From Streptomyces lycii (GTDB lineage: Bacteria; Actinomycetota; Actinomycetes; Streptomycetales; Streptomycetaceae): a stretch of 64,000 bases of DNA. Shown here piece by piece: positions 41,934 through 51,797 of this stretch. Both the position numbers and the translations under genes were made by a program. A model generated the notes under the pieces. The model did no database searches, was not told where the DNA came from, and saw only the letters and a program-made list of their open reading frames with translations. The DNA lies in NCBI RefSeq assembly GCF_009735685.1, contig NZ_WHPN01000420.1:51353-115352 (forward strand). Direction: 5' to 3'. Within the stretch, counting starts at the first letter, position 1. The number at the start of each line of letters is the position of its first letter.

Positions 41934-41977
41934 TCGACATGAAGTCTCTTGATGTCGAGTCTCTTGTCATCAAGAGA
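41934..41977. promoter_or_regulatory. MarR-type palindromic operator in divergent promoter
   Basis: TCTCTTG-TCAT-CAAGAGA (41960-41977) is a perfect 7-bp palindrome of the kind bound by MarR proteins. The half-site TCTCTTGATG repeats 15 bases upstream at 41945-41954 and is complementary to CATCAAGAGA at 41968-41977, giving a second 10-bp inverted pairing. TCGACAT/ATGTCGA (41934-41940, 41952-41958) overlaps. The cluster is AT-rich for this genome and sits in the 165-base gap between the MarR and methyltransferase genes. Confidence 0.75.
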
Positions 41978-42076
41978 TAATCGGTGCCACAGTGGGCACC
42001 GGTCGGCGCGAGGGCGCTCCGCCGTCCCGCGGCCCGCACCGCACCGACCGTACCCGCCGGCGAGGGGGCTCCATCC

Positions 42077-42910
42077 ATGCACGCGCCCGTCTGGGACCCG
42101 CAGCAGTATCTGCGTCACTCCGGCCACCGCGCCAGGCCCTTCCACGACCTGCTCCAGCGGATCCCCGACCCGCCCGCCCGCGGCCGCCCGGCCCGTATCG
42201 CCGACCTGGGCTGCGGCCCCGGCAACGTCACCGCCCTCCTCGCCGAGCGCTGGCCCGGCGCGCACATCACGGGGTACGACAACTCCCCCGAGATGCTCCG
42301 GCGCGCGGCCGCACACGCCGGGCCCACGCCCGGCGGCGGCAGGATCGACTTCCGCCCCGCCGACGCGGCCGGCTGGGTGCCGGACGAACCGCAGGACCTG
42401 ATCGTCTCCAACGCCACCCTGCAGTGGGTCCCCGGGCACACCGGGTCGTTCGCCGCCTGGACCGGCGCGCTCACCCCCGGCGGCACCTTCGCCTTCCAGG
42501 TCCCCGGTAACTTCGCCGCCCCGAGCCACACCCTGCTGCGCGAGCTGTGCGCCGACGCGCGGTGGCGCGACCGGCTCGGGCCGCGGACGGCCCGGCCGGC
42601 CGCCGTGCGCGAGCCCTCGGACTATCTGGCGGTGCTCACCGGCCTCGGCTGCGAGAGCGATGTCTGGGAGACGACGTATCTGCACCTCCTCGAGGGCGCG
42701 GACCCGGTCCTGGACTGGGTCAAGGGCACCGCTCTGCGCCCCGTGCTCACCGCCCTGGAGGACGACCCGGACGCCCGGGAGGAATTCCTCGGGCAGTACC
42801 GGGACCTGCTGCGCGCGGCCTATCCTCCGGGTCCGCACGGCACGGTCTTCCCGTTCCGCCGCGTCTTCGCCGTCGCCCGCAAGCCCGCCACCGACCAGCA
42901 GGAGGTCTGA
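42077..42910 (+). CDS. tam: Trans-aconitate 2-methyltransferase
   Basis: A 277-residue SAM-dependent methyltransferase of the Tam family, which methylates trans-aconitate, a spontaneous inhibitor of the citric acid cycle enzyme aconitase. Evidence is the N-terminus WDPQQYLRHSGHRARPFHDLL, the SAM motif ADLGCGPGNVT, ITGYDNSPEML, the post-motif NATLQWVPGH, FAFQVPGNF and C-terminal FPFRRVFAVARK. ATG 42077 has GAGGGGG upstream. It shares a TGATG junction with the VOC gene (stop and start overlap), and is divergent from the MarR gene whose operator lies in its promoter region. Confidence 0.92.
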   Translation: MHAPVWDPQQYLRHSGHRARPFHDLLQRIPDPPARGRPARIADLGCGPGNVTALLAERWPGAHITGYDNSPEMLRRAAAHAGPTPGGGRIDFRPADAAGWVPDEPQDLIVSNATLQWVPGHTGSFAAWTGALTPGGTFAFQVPGNFAAPSHTLLRELCADARWRDRLGPRTARPAAVREPSDYLAVLTGLGCESDVWETTYLHLLEGADPVLDWVKGTALRPVLTALEDDPDAREEFLGQYRDLLRAAYPPGPHGTVFPFRRVFAVARKPATDQQEV

Positions 42911-43275
42911 TGCTCGCCGCAGTCGATCACGTCCAGCTCGCCGCCCCGCCCGGAAGCGAGGAGGCCCTGCGCGCCTACTACACCGGTGCGCTCGGCATGA
43001 CGGAGATCCCCAAGCCGGAACCGCTCGCCTCGCGCGGCGGCTGCTGGTTCACCGCCGGGCCCGTGCAGCTGCACCTCGGCATGGAACCGGACTTCCGGCC
43101 CTCGAAGAAGGCCCACCCCGGTCTGCGGGTCACCGGCATCGACGCGTTCGCCGCGCGGCTGGAGGCGGCGGGCGCGAAGGTCGTCTGGAACTCCGAGCTG
43201 CCGGGCCACCGGCGCTTCTACTCCGAGGACCCCGCCGGCAACGTCCTGGAGTTCCTGGAGCCGGACGCAGGGTGA
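42910..43275 (+). CDS. VOC-family (glyoxalase/bleomycin-resistance-fold) protein
   Basis: A 121-residue vicinal-oxygen-chelate fold protein. The beta-alpha-beta-beta-beta modules are readable: DHVQLAAPPGSEEALRAYYTGALGMTEIP, QLHLGMEPDF, and FYSEDPAGNVLEFLEP with the typical DPxGNxxEF motif. Potential metal ligands are His in DHVQLAAP, His in QLHLG and Glu in LEFLE. It is translationally coupled to tam (start overlaps stop), suggesting a related metabolic role, but its reaction is unknown. Some VOC proteins act in resistance or degradation. Confidence 0.88.
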   Translation: MLAAVDHVQLAAPPGSEEALRAYYTGALGMTEIPKPEPLASRGGCWFTAGPVQLHLGMEPDFRPSKKAHPGLRVTGIDAFAARLEAAGAKVVWNSELPGHRRFYSEDPAGNVLEFLEPDAG

Positions 43276-43293
43276 GCGGGCGGGCGGCCGGAC

Positions 43294-43405
43294 GTGCGTG
43301 AGCCGGACGCCGGGCGGGCCGGACACCGGGGGAGCCGGGTGCGTGAGCCGGACGCCGGGCGGGCCGGACACCGGGGGAGCCGGGTGCGTGAGCCGGACGC
43401 CGGGT
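43294..43405. repeat. Tandem 45-bp repeat, 2.5 copies
   Basis: Identical units begin at 43294, 43339 and (partial) 43384. Each contains GTGCGTGAGCCGGACGCCGG near its start. Exact identity between copies suggests a recent duplication. Confidence 0.85.
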
Positions 43406-43499
43406 GAGCCCGGGCCCGCCCGCGGGTGAGGCAGGCTTCCCGGTGAACCCGGCCTCCTGGTGAGCCCGGCCCCCGGTGAGCCCGGCCGCGGCAACGGAG

Positions 43500-43544
43500 A
43501 CACCGGCGGGACCGGGCCCGGAAGCCCGGCCCCGCCGGTGTTTT
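43500..43544. terminator. Intrinsic terminator between VOC and TetR genes
   Basis: An 18-bp stem (43500-43517 with 43524-43541, one mismatch) with a 6-base loop, followed by TTTT on the plus strand. It serves the convergent tam-VOC and desaturase-tetR transcripts. Confidence 0.85.
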
Positions 43545-43562
43545 CCCTCTGCTCACGGAGCG

Positions 43563-44264
43563 CTACGCCTTGCGGTGTCCTATCAGCCGCGGCTTCTGCT
43601 CCAGCCCGTCCAGGCCGTGCCACGCGAGGTTCACCAGATGCGCCGCGACCTCGGCCTTCTTCGGCTTGCGGACGTCCAGCCACCACTGGCCGGTCAGCGC
43701 GACCATGCCCACCAGGGCCTGTGCGTACAGCGGCGCCAGCTTCGGGTCGAAGCCGCGCGCCTTGAACTCCAGCCCGAGGATGTCCTCCACCTGGGTCGCG
43801 ATGTCGCTGATCAGCGAGGCGAAGGTGCCGGTCGACTGGGCCACGGGGGAGTCCCGTACCAGGATCCGGAAGCCGTCCGTATACGTCTCGATGTAGTCCA
43901 GCAGCGCGAACGCCGCCTGCTCGCACAGCTCCCGCGGATGGCCGGCGGTCAGGCCGTTGGTGACCATCTCCAGGAGTTTGCGCATCTCGCGGTCGACCAC
44001 GACGGCGTACAGGCCCTCCTTGCCGCCGAAGTGCTCGTACACCACCGGCTTGGACACCCCGGCCTTCGCCGCGATCTCCTCCACCGACGTGCCCTCGAAG
44101 CCCTTCGCGGCGAACAGGGTACGGCCGATGTCCAGCAGCTGTTCGCGGCGCTCCTTGCCCGTCATGCGGACCCGCCTGCCCCGTCTGCCACCCCCGGACG
44201 CGGGCTTGGACGCGGTCTTGCTCTGCTCGCTGCTGCTTCCATCGATGGCCACGCGGTCAATCAT
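43563..44264 (-). CDS. TetR-family regulator linked to fatty-acid desaturase
   Basis: A 233-residue TetR-family repressor. The N-terminal 33 residues are a charged Ser/Lys/Gly tail, then the helix-turn-helix (ERREQLLDIGRTLFAAKGFEGTSVEEIAAKAGVSKPVVYEHFGGKEGLY). The ligand domain reads YAQALVGMVALTGQWWLDVRKPKKAEVAAHLVNLAWHGLDGL. It overlaps the upstream desaturase stop by four bases (ATGA at 44261-44264), so the regulator is co-translated with its likely target. An operator-like palindrome lies upstream of the desaturase (45304-45319). It probably senses acyl-CoA and controls membrane unsaturation, as its position suggests. Confidence 0.9.
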   Translation of the reverse strand: MIDRVAIDGSSSEQSKTASKPASGGGRRGRRVRMTGKERREQLLDIGRTLFAAKGFEGTSVEEIAAKAGVSKPVVYEHFGGKEGLYAVVVDREMRKLLEMVTNGLTAGHPRELCEQAAFALLDYIETYTDGFRILVRDSPVAQSTGTFASLISDIATQVEDILGLEFKARGFDPKLAPLYAQALVGMVALTGQWWLDVRKPKKAEVAAHLVNLAWHGLDGLEQKPRLIGHRKA

Positions 44265-45259
44265 GCCGCCTTGGCGGCATGGTCCTCACGTGAGTTACCG
44301 CTCTTGCGCCGGGAGTCGATCCGGGCGGCGCTCGGCCAGCGCACGTCGTACGCCCATCCGGCCTTCTCGAACCAGCGGATCAGCCGGGCGCTGGAGTCGA
44401 TCTGGCCGCGCTCCACGCCGTGCCGCGCCGACGTCGGGTCGGCGTGGTGCAGGTTGTGCCAGGACTCGCCGCAGGAGAGGACCGCCAGCCACCAGACGTT
44501 GCCGGAGCGGTCACGGGACTTGAACGGGCGCTTGCCCACCGCGTGGCAGATCGAGTTGATCGACCAGGTCACGTGGTGCAGCAGGGCCACCCGCACCAGC
44601 GAACCCCAGAAGAAGGCGGTCGCCGCGCCCTGCCAGGACCAGGTCACCAGGCCGCCCACCAGCGGCGGGATAGCCAGCGACACCACGGTCCAGAGCACGA
44701 ACTGGCGGGAGATCCGGCGGATCGCCGTGTCCTTGATCAGATCGGGCGCGTACTTCTGCTGCGGGGTCTGCTCCTCGTCGAACATCCAGCCCATGTGGGC
44801 CCACCACAGGCCCTTCAGCAGCGCGGGCACCGTCTCGCCGTACCGCCAGGGGGAGTGGGGATCGCCCTCGGCGTCGGAGAACTTGTGGTGCTTGCGGTGA
44901 TCGGCCACCCAGCGCACCAGCGGCCCCTCGACGGCCATCGACCCGGCGAGCGCCAGCGCGATCCGCAGCGGCCGCTTCGCCTTGAAGGAGCCATGGGTGA
45001 AATAGCGGTGGAAGCCGACGGTGATGCCGTGGCAGCCCAGGAAGTACATGCCGGCCAACAGCCCGAGATCCAGCCAGCTCACCCCCCAGCCCCAGGCCAG
45101 CGGCACCGCCGCGACGAGCGCCGCGAACGGCACCGTGATGAAGAGGAGCAGTGTGATCTGCTCGATCGATCTCTTGTTGTCGCCGCCCAGCGTGGCGGAC
45201 GGAAGAGGGGCGGGATCGGGGGCCTGGGGGGCGTCGATGACTTCGGGACCTGCGGTCAT
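44261..45259 (-). CDS. Acyl-CoA/acyl-lipid delta-9 fatty-acid desaturase
   Basis: A 332-residue membrane di-iron desaturase. The three histidine boxes are HRYFTH, HRKHH and HNLHH, and four hydrophobic helices are visible (LLLFITVPFAALVAAVPLAW, LGLLAGMYFLGCHGITVGF and others). It introduces a cis double bond into acyl chains in the membrane with an external electron donor. ATG 45259 is preceded by GAGG nine bases upstream; a GTG at 45274 is an alternative. It is divergently transcribed from ppc and co-operonic with the TetR gene. Confidence 0.9.
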   Translation of the reverse strand: MTAGPEVIDAPQAPDPAPLPSATLGGDNKRSIEQITLLLFITVPFAALVAAVPLAWGWGVSWLDLGLLAGMYFLGCHGITVGFHRYFTHGSFKAKRPLRIALALAGSMAVEGPLVRWVADHRKHHKFSDAEGDPHSPWRYGETVPALLKGLWWAHMGWMFDEEQTPQQKYAPDLIKDTAIRRISRQFVLWTVVSLAIPPLVGGLVTWSWQGAATAFFWGSLVRVALLHHVTWSINSICHAVGKRPFKSRDRSGNVWWLAVLSCGESWHNLHHADPTSARHGVERGQIDSSARLIRWFEKAGWAYDVRWPSAARIDSRRKSGNSREDHAAKAA

Positions 45260-45303
45260 GGGGGTGTACCTCACCGAACGGGGGCATGGCTACGGTTGCG
45301 TAA

Positions 45304-45319
45304 CCTACGGCATCGTAAG
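45304..45319. promoter_or_regulatory. Candidate TetR operator upstream of the desaturase
   Basis: CCTACGGCATCGTAAG, with perfect TACG/CGTA arms around GCAT, lies 45 bases upstream of the desaturase start. A second quasi-palindrome TACGGTTGCGTAACC lies adjacent (45291-45305). Location and type fit the co-transcribed TetR regulator; binding is inferred. Confidence 0.55.
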
Positions 45320-45449
45320 TATGGCAGTGCTCGCTCTGCGGTCAACAGGGCTGTGGATAACCCGTGCGGCTGGGCACTTATCCTGGGGGCGCCGGACAGC
45401 GCGGTCCGCACCCCGCCCGAAGTGCTCATCCATGCAAGGAGCCGCACCT

Positions 45450-48176
<2,727 letters not shown>

Positions 48177-48195
48177 CCCGCGGTCCGCACCGGCG

Positions 48196-48245
48196 GGCAT
48201 GAGGCCGGTCCCGGCACCTTGCGGTGCGGGGACCGGCCTCATGCC
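48196..48245 (+). terminator. Long-stem terminator after ppc
   Basis: A 23-bp stem with one mismatch (48196-48218 with 48223-48245) and a TTGC loop, 19 bases after the ppc stop. Confidence 0.9.
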
Positions 48246-48575
48246 ATGAGACGGGGTCTTCCGGGGGTGCCGCCTCCGGCTCCGCGCCGGAAACCACGGG
48301 ACCGGCGCCCGACGGCCCGGCCGGGCAGAAACCGGTCGGGGCGGGCAGGCCGGATCCCGGGCCGGGACAGTCCCGGCGCCAGAAGGGGCTGGGGCCGAAG
48401 CCGGTGCCGGGAGGCCAAGAAGGGCCGGGTTTCGGCAGGCGGTCCGCGGAGCCGGAGCCGGAGCCGGGGAGGGACAGCAGGGCTTGGAGCCGGTGCGGGG
48501 GCCGGAGCCGCCGCAGAGCCCGGAGCCGGACCGGGCGGAGCCGGCCGTACGAGGCGGGAGCCGGCATCCGGCGGG
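48246..48575. other. Low-complexity gap after ppc terminator
   Basis: About 330 bases of GC-rich sequence with scattered GCCGGGA and CCGGAGCCGGAGCC-type simple repeats, densest at 48440-48560. No gene or RNA is apparent. Confidence 0.6.
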
Positions 48576-49085
48576 TCAGAGCGTCAGGAACGCCCCCGCC
48601 AGCAGGACGGCGCCCAGCGCGCCCGTCGCCCAGGCCGTGCGGCGCATCCGCAGACCACCCGCCACCACCAGGGCCGCCAGCAGCAGGGAGCCCGCGAACG
48701 GCACCCAGGAGTGCAGCACACCGGCCGTCCCGGTCCGCACGACCTCCTCGGTGCCCGGCTTCACCGCCACCGCGAGGCGCTCGCCCTTCTCACTGGTGAC
48801 CGCCTTGTCGATCGTCACCTCCGGCCGCACCTCCCCGGCCGGGTCGGCCGGGGTGAACGGCCCCGTGCACGTGTCCTGGGAACACGTCTCGATCGTCACG
48901 GTGCCGCGTTCCCGGCCCTTCGTGAGCATCGCGTGCTGGGCGCTGTCCCAGGAGGTCCACACACCGGCGACGAGCAGGAGCAGCGCCACGGCCGCCATCA
49001 GGGCGTACTTGGAGACCAGCAGCAGGCCGAAGGCGCTCTCCCCCGCGCGCCGCGGCAGGGGACGCTTGGACTTGGTTCGGGCCAT
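48576..49085 (-). CDS. Membrane protein of unknown function with external Cys loop
   Basis: A 169-residue protein with one N-terminal transmembrane helix (about 27-47), an external domain of some 80 residues with a disulfide-type Cys pair (ETCSQDTCTGPFTPADP), and two C-terminal helices separated by a basic turn (GLRMRRTAW). The N-terminus is basic (MARTKSKRPLPRR), so it is probably inside. It lies 92 bases downstream of pth on the same strand. I do not recognise a family. Confidence 0.75.
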   Translation of the reverse strand: MARTKSKRPLPRRAGESAFGLLLVSKYALMAAVALLLLVAGVWTSWDSAQHAMLTKGRERGTVTIETCSQDTCTGPFTPADPAGEVRPEVTIDKAVTSEKGERLAVAVKPGTEEVVRTGTAGVLHSWVPFAGSLLLAALVVAGGLRMRRTAWATGALGAVLLAGAFLTL

Positions 49086-49177
49086 GCCCGGGATCCTTGG
49101 CCATGGGAAAGCTGTCGGTCAACCTGCGGCCACCGCCTTGGGCGGGAGTGTCCCATAAGGCACCGAACGTGCCCGGG

Positions 49178-49768
49178 TCAGGTGTTGTACGTACTCTGCG
49201 CCCGTTCCAGACCGTCCGTGATCAGCGACTCCACCGAATCCGCCGCCCGGTCCACGAAGTAGTCCAGTTCCTTGCGCTCCGCCGCCGAGAAGTCCTTCAG
49301 CACGAACGCCGCCACATCCATCCGGCCCGGCGGCCGGCCGATGCCGAAGCGCACCCGGAAGTAGTCCGCGCCCAGCGACTTCGTGATGGACTTCAGCCCG
49401 TTGTGCCCGTTGTCGCCGCCGCCCTGCTTCAGCCGCAGCGCCCCGTAACCGATGTCCAGCTCGTCGTGGATCGCGACGAGCCGCTCCACCGGCACCTTGT
49501 AGAAGTCCCGCAGCGCCGTCACCGGGCCGCCCGACAGGTTCATGTACGACATGGGCTTCGCCACCACCACCCGGCGGCCCGCGGGACCCGGGCCGCCCAG
49601 CCGGCCCTCGACGACCTGCGCGCGCGAGCGGTGCGCCTTGAAACGGCCGCCCATCCGCCCGGCCAGCAGATCGGCCACCATGAAACCGACGTTGTGCCGG
49701 TTCGCCGCGTACTCGGGACCGGGGTTGCCCAGACCCACGATCAGCCAGGGGCTGTCCGCATCGCTCAT
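49178..49768 (-). CDS. pth: Peptidyl-tRNA hydrolase
   Basis: A 196-residue peptidyl-tRNA hydrolase that recycles tRNA from drop-off products in the cytosol. Motifs: IVGLGNPGPEYAANRHNVGFMVADLL (with the catalytic His), KPMSYMNLSGG, HDELDIGYGALRLKQGGGDNGHNGLKSI and FRVRFGIGRP. It starts downstream of rplY, separated by 117 bases that include a hairpin (49816-49861), a common pth-rplY arrangement. Length and motifs are normal. Confidence 0.96.
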   Translation of the reverse strand: MSDADSPWLIVGLGNPGPEYAANRHNVGFMVADLLAGRMGGRFKAHRSRAQVVEGRLGGPGPAGRRVVVAKPMSYMNLSGGPVTALRDFYKVPVERLVAIHDELDIGYGALRLKQGGGDNGHNGLKSITKSLGADYFRVRFGIGRPPGRMDVAAFVLKDFSAAERKELDYFVDRAADSVESLITDGLERAQSTYNT

Positions 49769-49815
49769 CTACGTCTCTCCTGCCGGGTGTTCTGGTACAG
49801 GCATATCGCAAGAAC

Positions 49816-49861
49816 GGGCGCCGCCCCACCCCGCTCCGTGGAGCAGGGCGGGGCGGCGCCC
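49816..49861 (-). terminator. Hairpin between rplY and pth
   Basis: GGGCGCCGCCCC... (49816-49837) pairs with 49840-49861 over 22 bases with two mismatches and almost no loop. It lies 25 bases downstream of the rplY stop on the minus strand, and may partially terminate transcription into pth. Confidence 0.75.
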
Positions 49862-49885
49862 ACGGCACAACGCCGACGGGGAGGC

Positions 49886-50473
49886 TCAGGCCTCCGCGCC
49901 CTCGGCCTCTTCCTCCTCGGACGGGGCCTCGGCCTGGGCGGCGACGACCTGGACCACCACGGTGTCCTCGTCGACCGCGAGAACCGTGCCGGCCGGCAGC
50001 TCGATGTCCTTCGCCTGGATCGAGGCACCGGCCTCCAGGCCCTCGACGGAGACGGTGAACGACTCCGGGATGTGGGTGGCCTCGGTCTCGACCGGCAGCG
50101 CGTCGAGCATGTGCTCCAGCAGGTTGCCGCCCGGGGCCAGGTCGCCCTCGGTGTGCACCGGGACGTCGACCGTGACCTTCTCGCCCTGGCGGACGGCCAG
50201 CAGGTCGATGTGGACCAGGAAGCCGCGGATGGCCTCACGCTGCACGGCCTTGGGGATGACCAGCTCGCTCTTGCCGCCGGCGACGTCCAGACGGATCAGC
50301 ACGTTGGAGTGCTTGAGGGCCATCATCAGGTCGTAGCTCGGGATCGCCACGTGCACCGGCTCGCCGCCGTGGCCGTAGATGACGCCGGGGACCTTGCCGT
50401 CGCGGCGGGTCCGGCGGGCCGCGCCCTTGCCGAAGTCGGTCCGCAGCTCTGCGGGGATCTTGTACTCAGCCAT
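49886..50473 (-). CDS. rplY: Large ribosomal subunit protein bL25 (Ctc-type, TL5)
   Basis: A 195-residue bL25 of the long Ctc/TL5 type: an N-terminal 5S rRNA-binding domain (residues 1-95: LRTDFGKGAARRTRRDGKVPGVIYG) and a beta-rich C-terminal domain (about 100-185), then a Glu-rich acidic tail. The start is ATG 50473 with GAGGAG eight bases upstream; a longer frame to 50548 is not supported. It is linked to pth and prs in the usual gene order. Confidence 0.96.
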   Translation of the reverse strand: MAEYKIPAELRTDFGKGAARRTRRDGKVPGVIYGHGGEPVHVAIPSYDLMMALKHSNVLIRLDVAGGKSELVIPKAVQREAIRGFLVHIDLLAVRQGEKVTVDVPVHTEGDLAPGGNLLEHMLDALPVETEATHIPESFTVSVEGLEAGASIQAKDIELPAGTVLAVDEDTVVVQVVAAQAEAPSEEEEAEGAEA

Positions 50474-50603
50474 GGCTGCACTCCTCGTAATTCCGCGGCC
50501 GCGGCGATCTGCCGCGCCGCTGTGTCCGACGGCCGTCACCCGGCCCACGACAGACCTGCTACGAAGAGCGCGTCGATAACGGACCGCCGCCCCCGGAACG
50601 GGT

Positions 50604-50654
50604 GCGGCCTCCCTCGCCGAGCAACTCCACGAGTCTACCCGGCGGGGAGGCCGC
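50604..50654 (-). terminator. Possible terminator after prs
   Basis: GCGGCCTCCC-T-CGCCG (50604-50619) pairs with CGGCGGGGAGGCCGC (50640-50654) with one bulge and a 20-base loop, in the gap downstream of prs on the minus strand. Confidence 0.55.
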
Positions 50655-50728
50655 CCAAGAAATCGATCAACCCGGCGTGAGGGGTACGCCCGCGGCGCGA
50701 CCGGGACGGCCGCGCCGGGCGTCCGGCG

Positions 50729-51706
50729 TCAGGCCTGCTCGTCGAAGAGGCTCGTCACCGAGCCGTCCTCGAACACCTCGCGCACCGCACGCGCGATCGT
50801 CGGCGCCATCGACAGCACCGTGATCTTGTCGAGGTCCAGCTCGCCCGGCGTCGGCAGCGTGTTCGTGAACACGAACTCGCTCACCTTCGAATTCTTCAGC
50901 CGGTCCGCCGCCGGACCCGACAGCACACCGTGCGTCGCCGTGACGATGACGTCCTCGGCGCCGTTCGCGAACAGCGCGTCCGCCGCGGCGCAGATCGTGC
51001 CACCCGTGTCGATCATGTCGTCGACCAGGACGCACACGCGCCCCTCGACGTCACCGACCACCTCGTGCACCGTGACCTGGTTCGCGACTTCCTTGTCCCG
51101 CCGCTTGTGCACGATCGCCAGCGGCGCGCCCAGCCGGTCGCACCAGCGGTCCGCGACCCGCACCCGGCCGGCGTCCGGCGAGACCACCGTCAGCTTCGAG
51201 CGGTCCACCTTCGCGCCCACGTAGTCCGCGAGGACCGGCAGCGCGAACAGATGGTCCACCGGGCCGTCGAAGAATCCCTGGATCTGGTCCGTGTGCAGAT
51301 CCACCGTGAGAATCCGGTCCGCGCCCGAGCACTTGAGCAGATCCGCGACGAGCCGCGCCGAGATCGGCTCCCGGCCGCGGTGCTTCTTGTCCTGACGGGC
51401 GTAACCGAAGAAGGGCAGGATCACGGTGATGCTCCGGGCCGAGGCCCGCTTGAGAGCATCGATCATGATCAGCTGCTCCATGATCCATTTATTGATGGGA
51501 GCCGTGTGGCTCTGCATCAGGAAGCAGTCCGCGCCGCGCGCCGACTCCTCGTAGCGGACGTAGATCTCACCGTTGGCGAAGTCGAACACCTTCGTCGGGA
51601 CCAGGCCGACCCCCAGCTGGTAGGCGACCTCCTCGGCAAGCTCGGGGTGGGCGCGGCCGGAGAAGAGCATCAGCTTCTTCTCGCCGGTCGTCTTGATCCC
51701 GGTCAC
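50729..51706 (-). CDS. prs: Ribose-phosphate pyrophosphokinase (PRPP synthetase)
   Basis: Makes PRPP from ribose-5-phosphate and ATP for nucleotide, His and Trp synthesis. 325 residues with LMLFSGRAHPELAEEVAYQLG, FANGEIYVR, RQDKKHRGREPISARLVADLL (ATP/flexible loop) and the PRPP-binding VLVDDMIDTGGTI. A GTG start is at 51706. It follows glmU on the same strand (glmU stop at 51798, 91 bases away), the conserved glmU-prs pair. Confidence 0.96.
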   Translation of the reverse strand: MTGIKTTGEKKLMLFSGRAHPELAEEVAYQLGVGLVPTKVFDFANGEIYVRYEESARGADCFLMQSHTAPINKWIMEQLIMIDALKRASARSITVILPFFGYARQDKKHRGREPISARLVADLLKCSGADRILTVDLHTDQIQGFFDGPVDHLFALPVLADYVGAKVDRSKLTVVSPDAGRVRVADRWCDRLGAPLAIVHKRRDKEVANQVTVHEVVGDVEGRVCVLVDDMIDTGGTICAAADALFANGAEDVIVTATHGVLSGPAADRLKNSKVSEFVFTNTLPTPGELDLDKITVLSMAPTIARAVREVFEDGSVTSLFDEQA

Positions 51707-51797
51707 AGCACAGTCTCCTTGCCAGCGACAAAAATCTCAGGGGGCACTTTGTGTGCAGTTCTCACGGTACGCCCCGCACGGCGTACCCCAGCACGCT

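Larger units (their letters stand above)
43276..43562. other. Gap with 45-bp repeats and shared terminator
   Basis: Between the VOC and TetR genes (convergent). The stretch 43294-43405 holds two identical 45-bp units plus a partial third; the rest is GC-rich, ending with a hairpin at 43500-43544. No gene is seen. Confidence 0.7.

Noticed and set aside
41984..42076. Upstream start of the trans-aconitate methyltransferase
   Set aside because: The added residues are Arg/Ala/Pro with no homology; ATG 42077 starts the family N-terminus and has GAGGGGG upstream.
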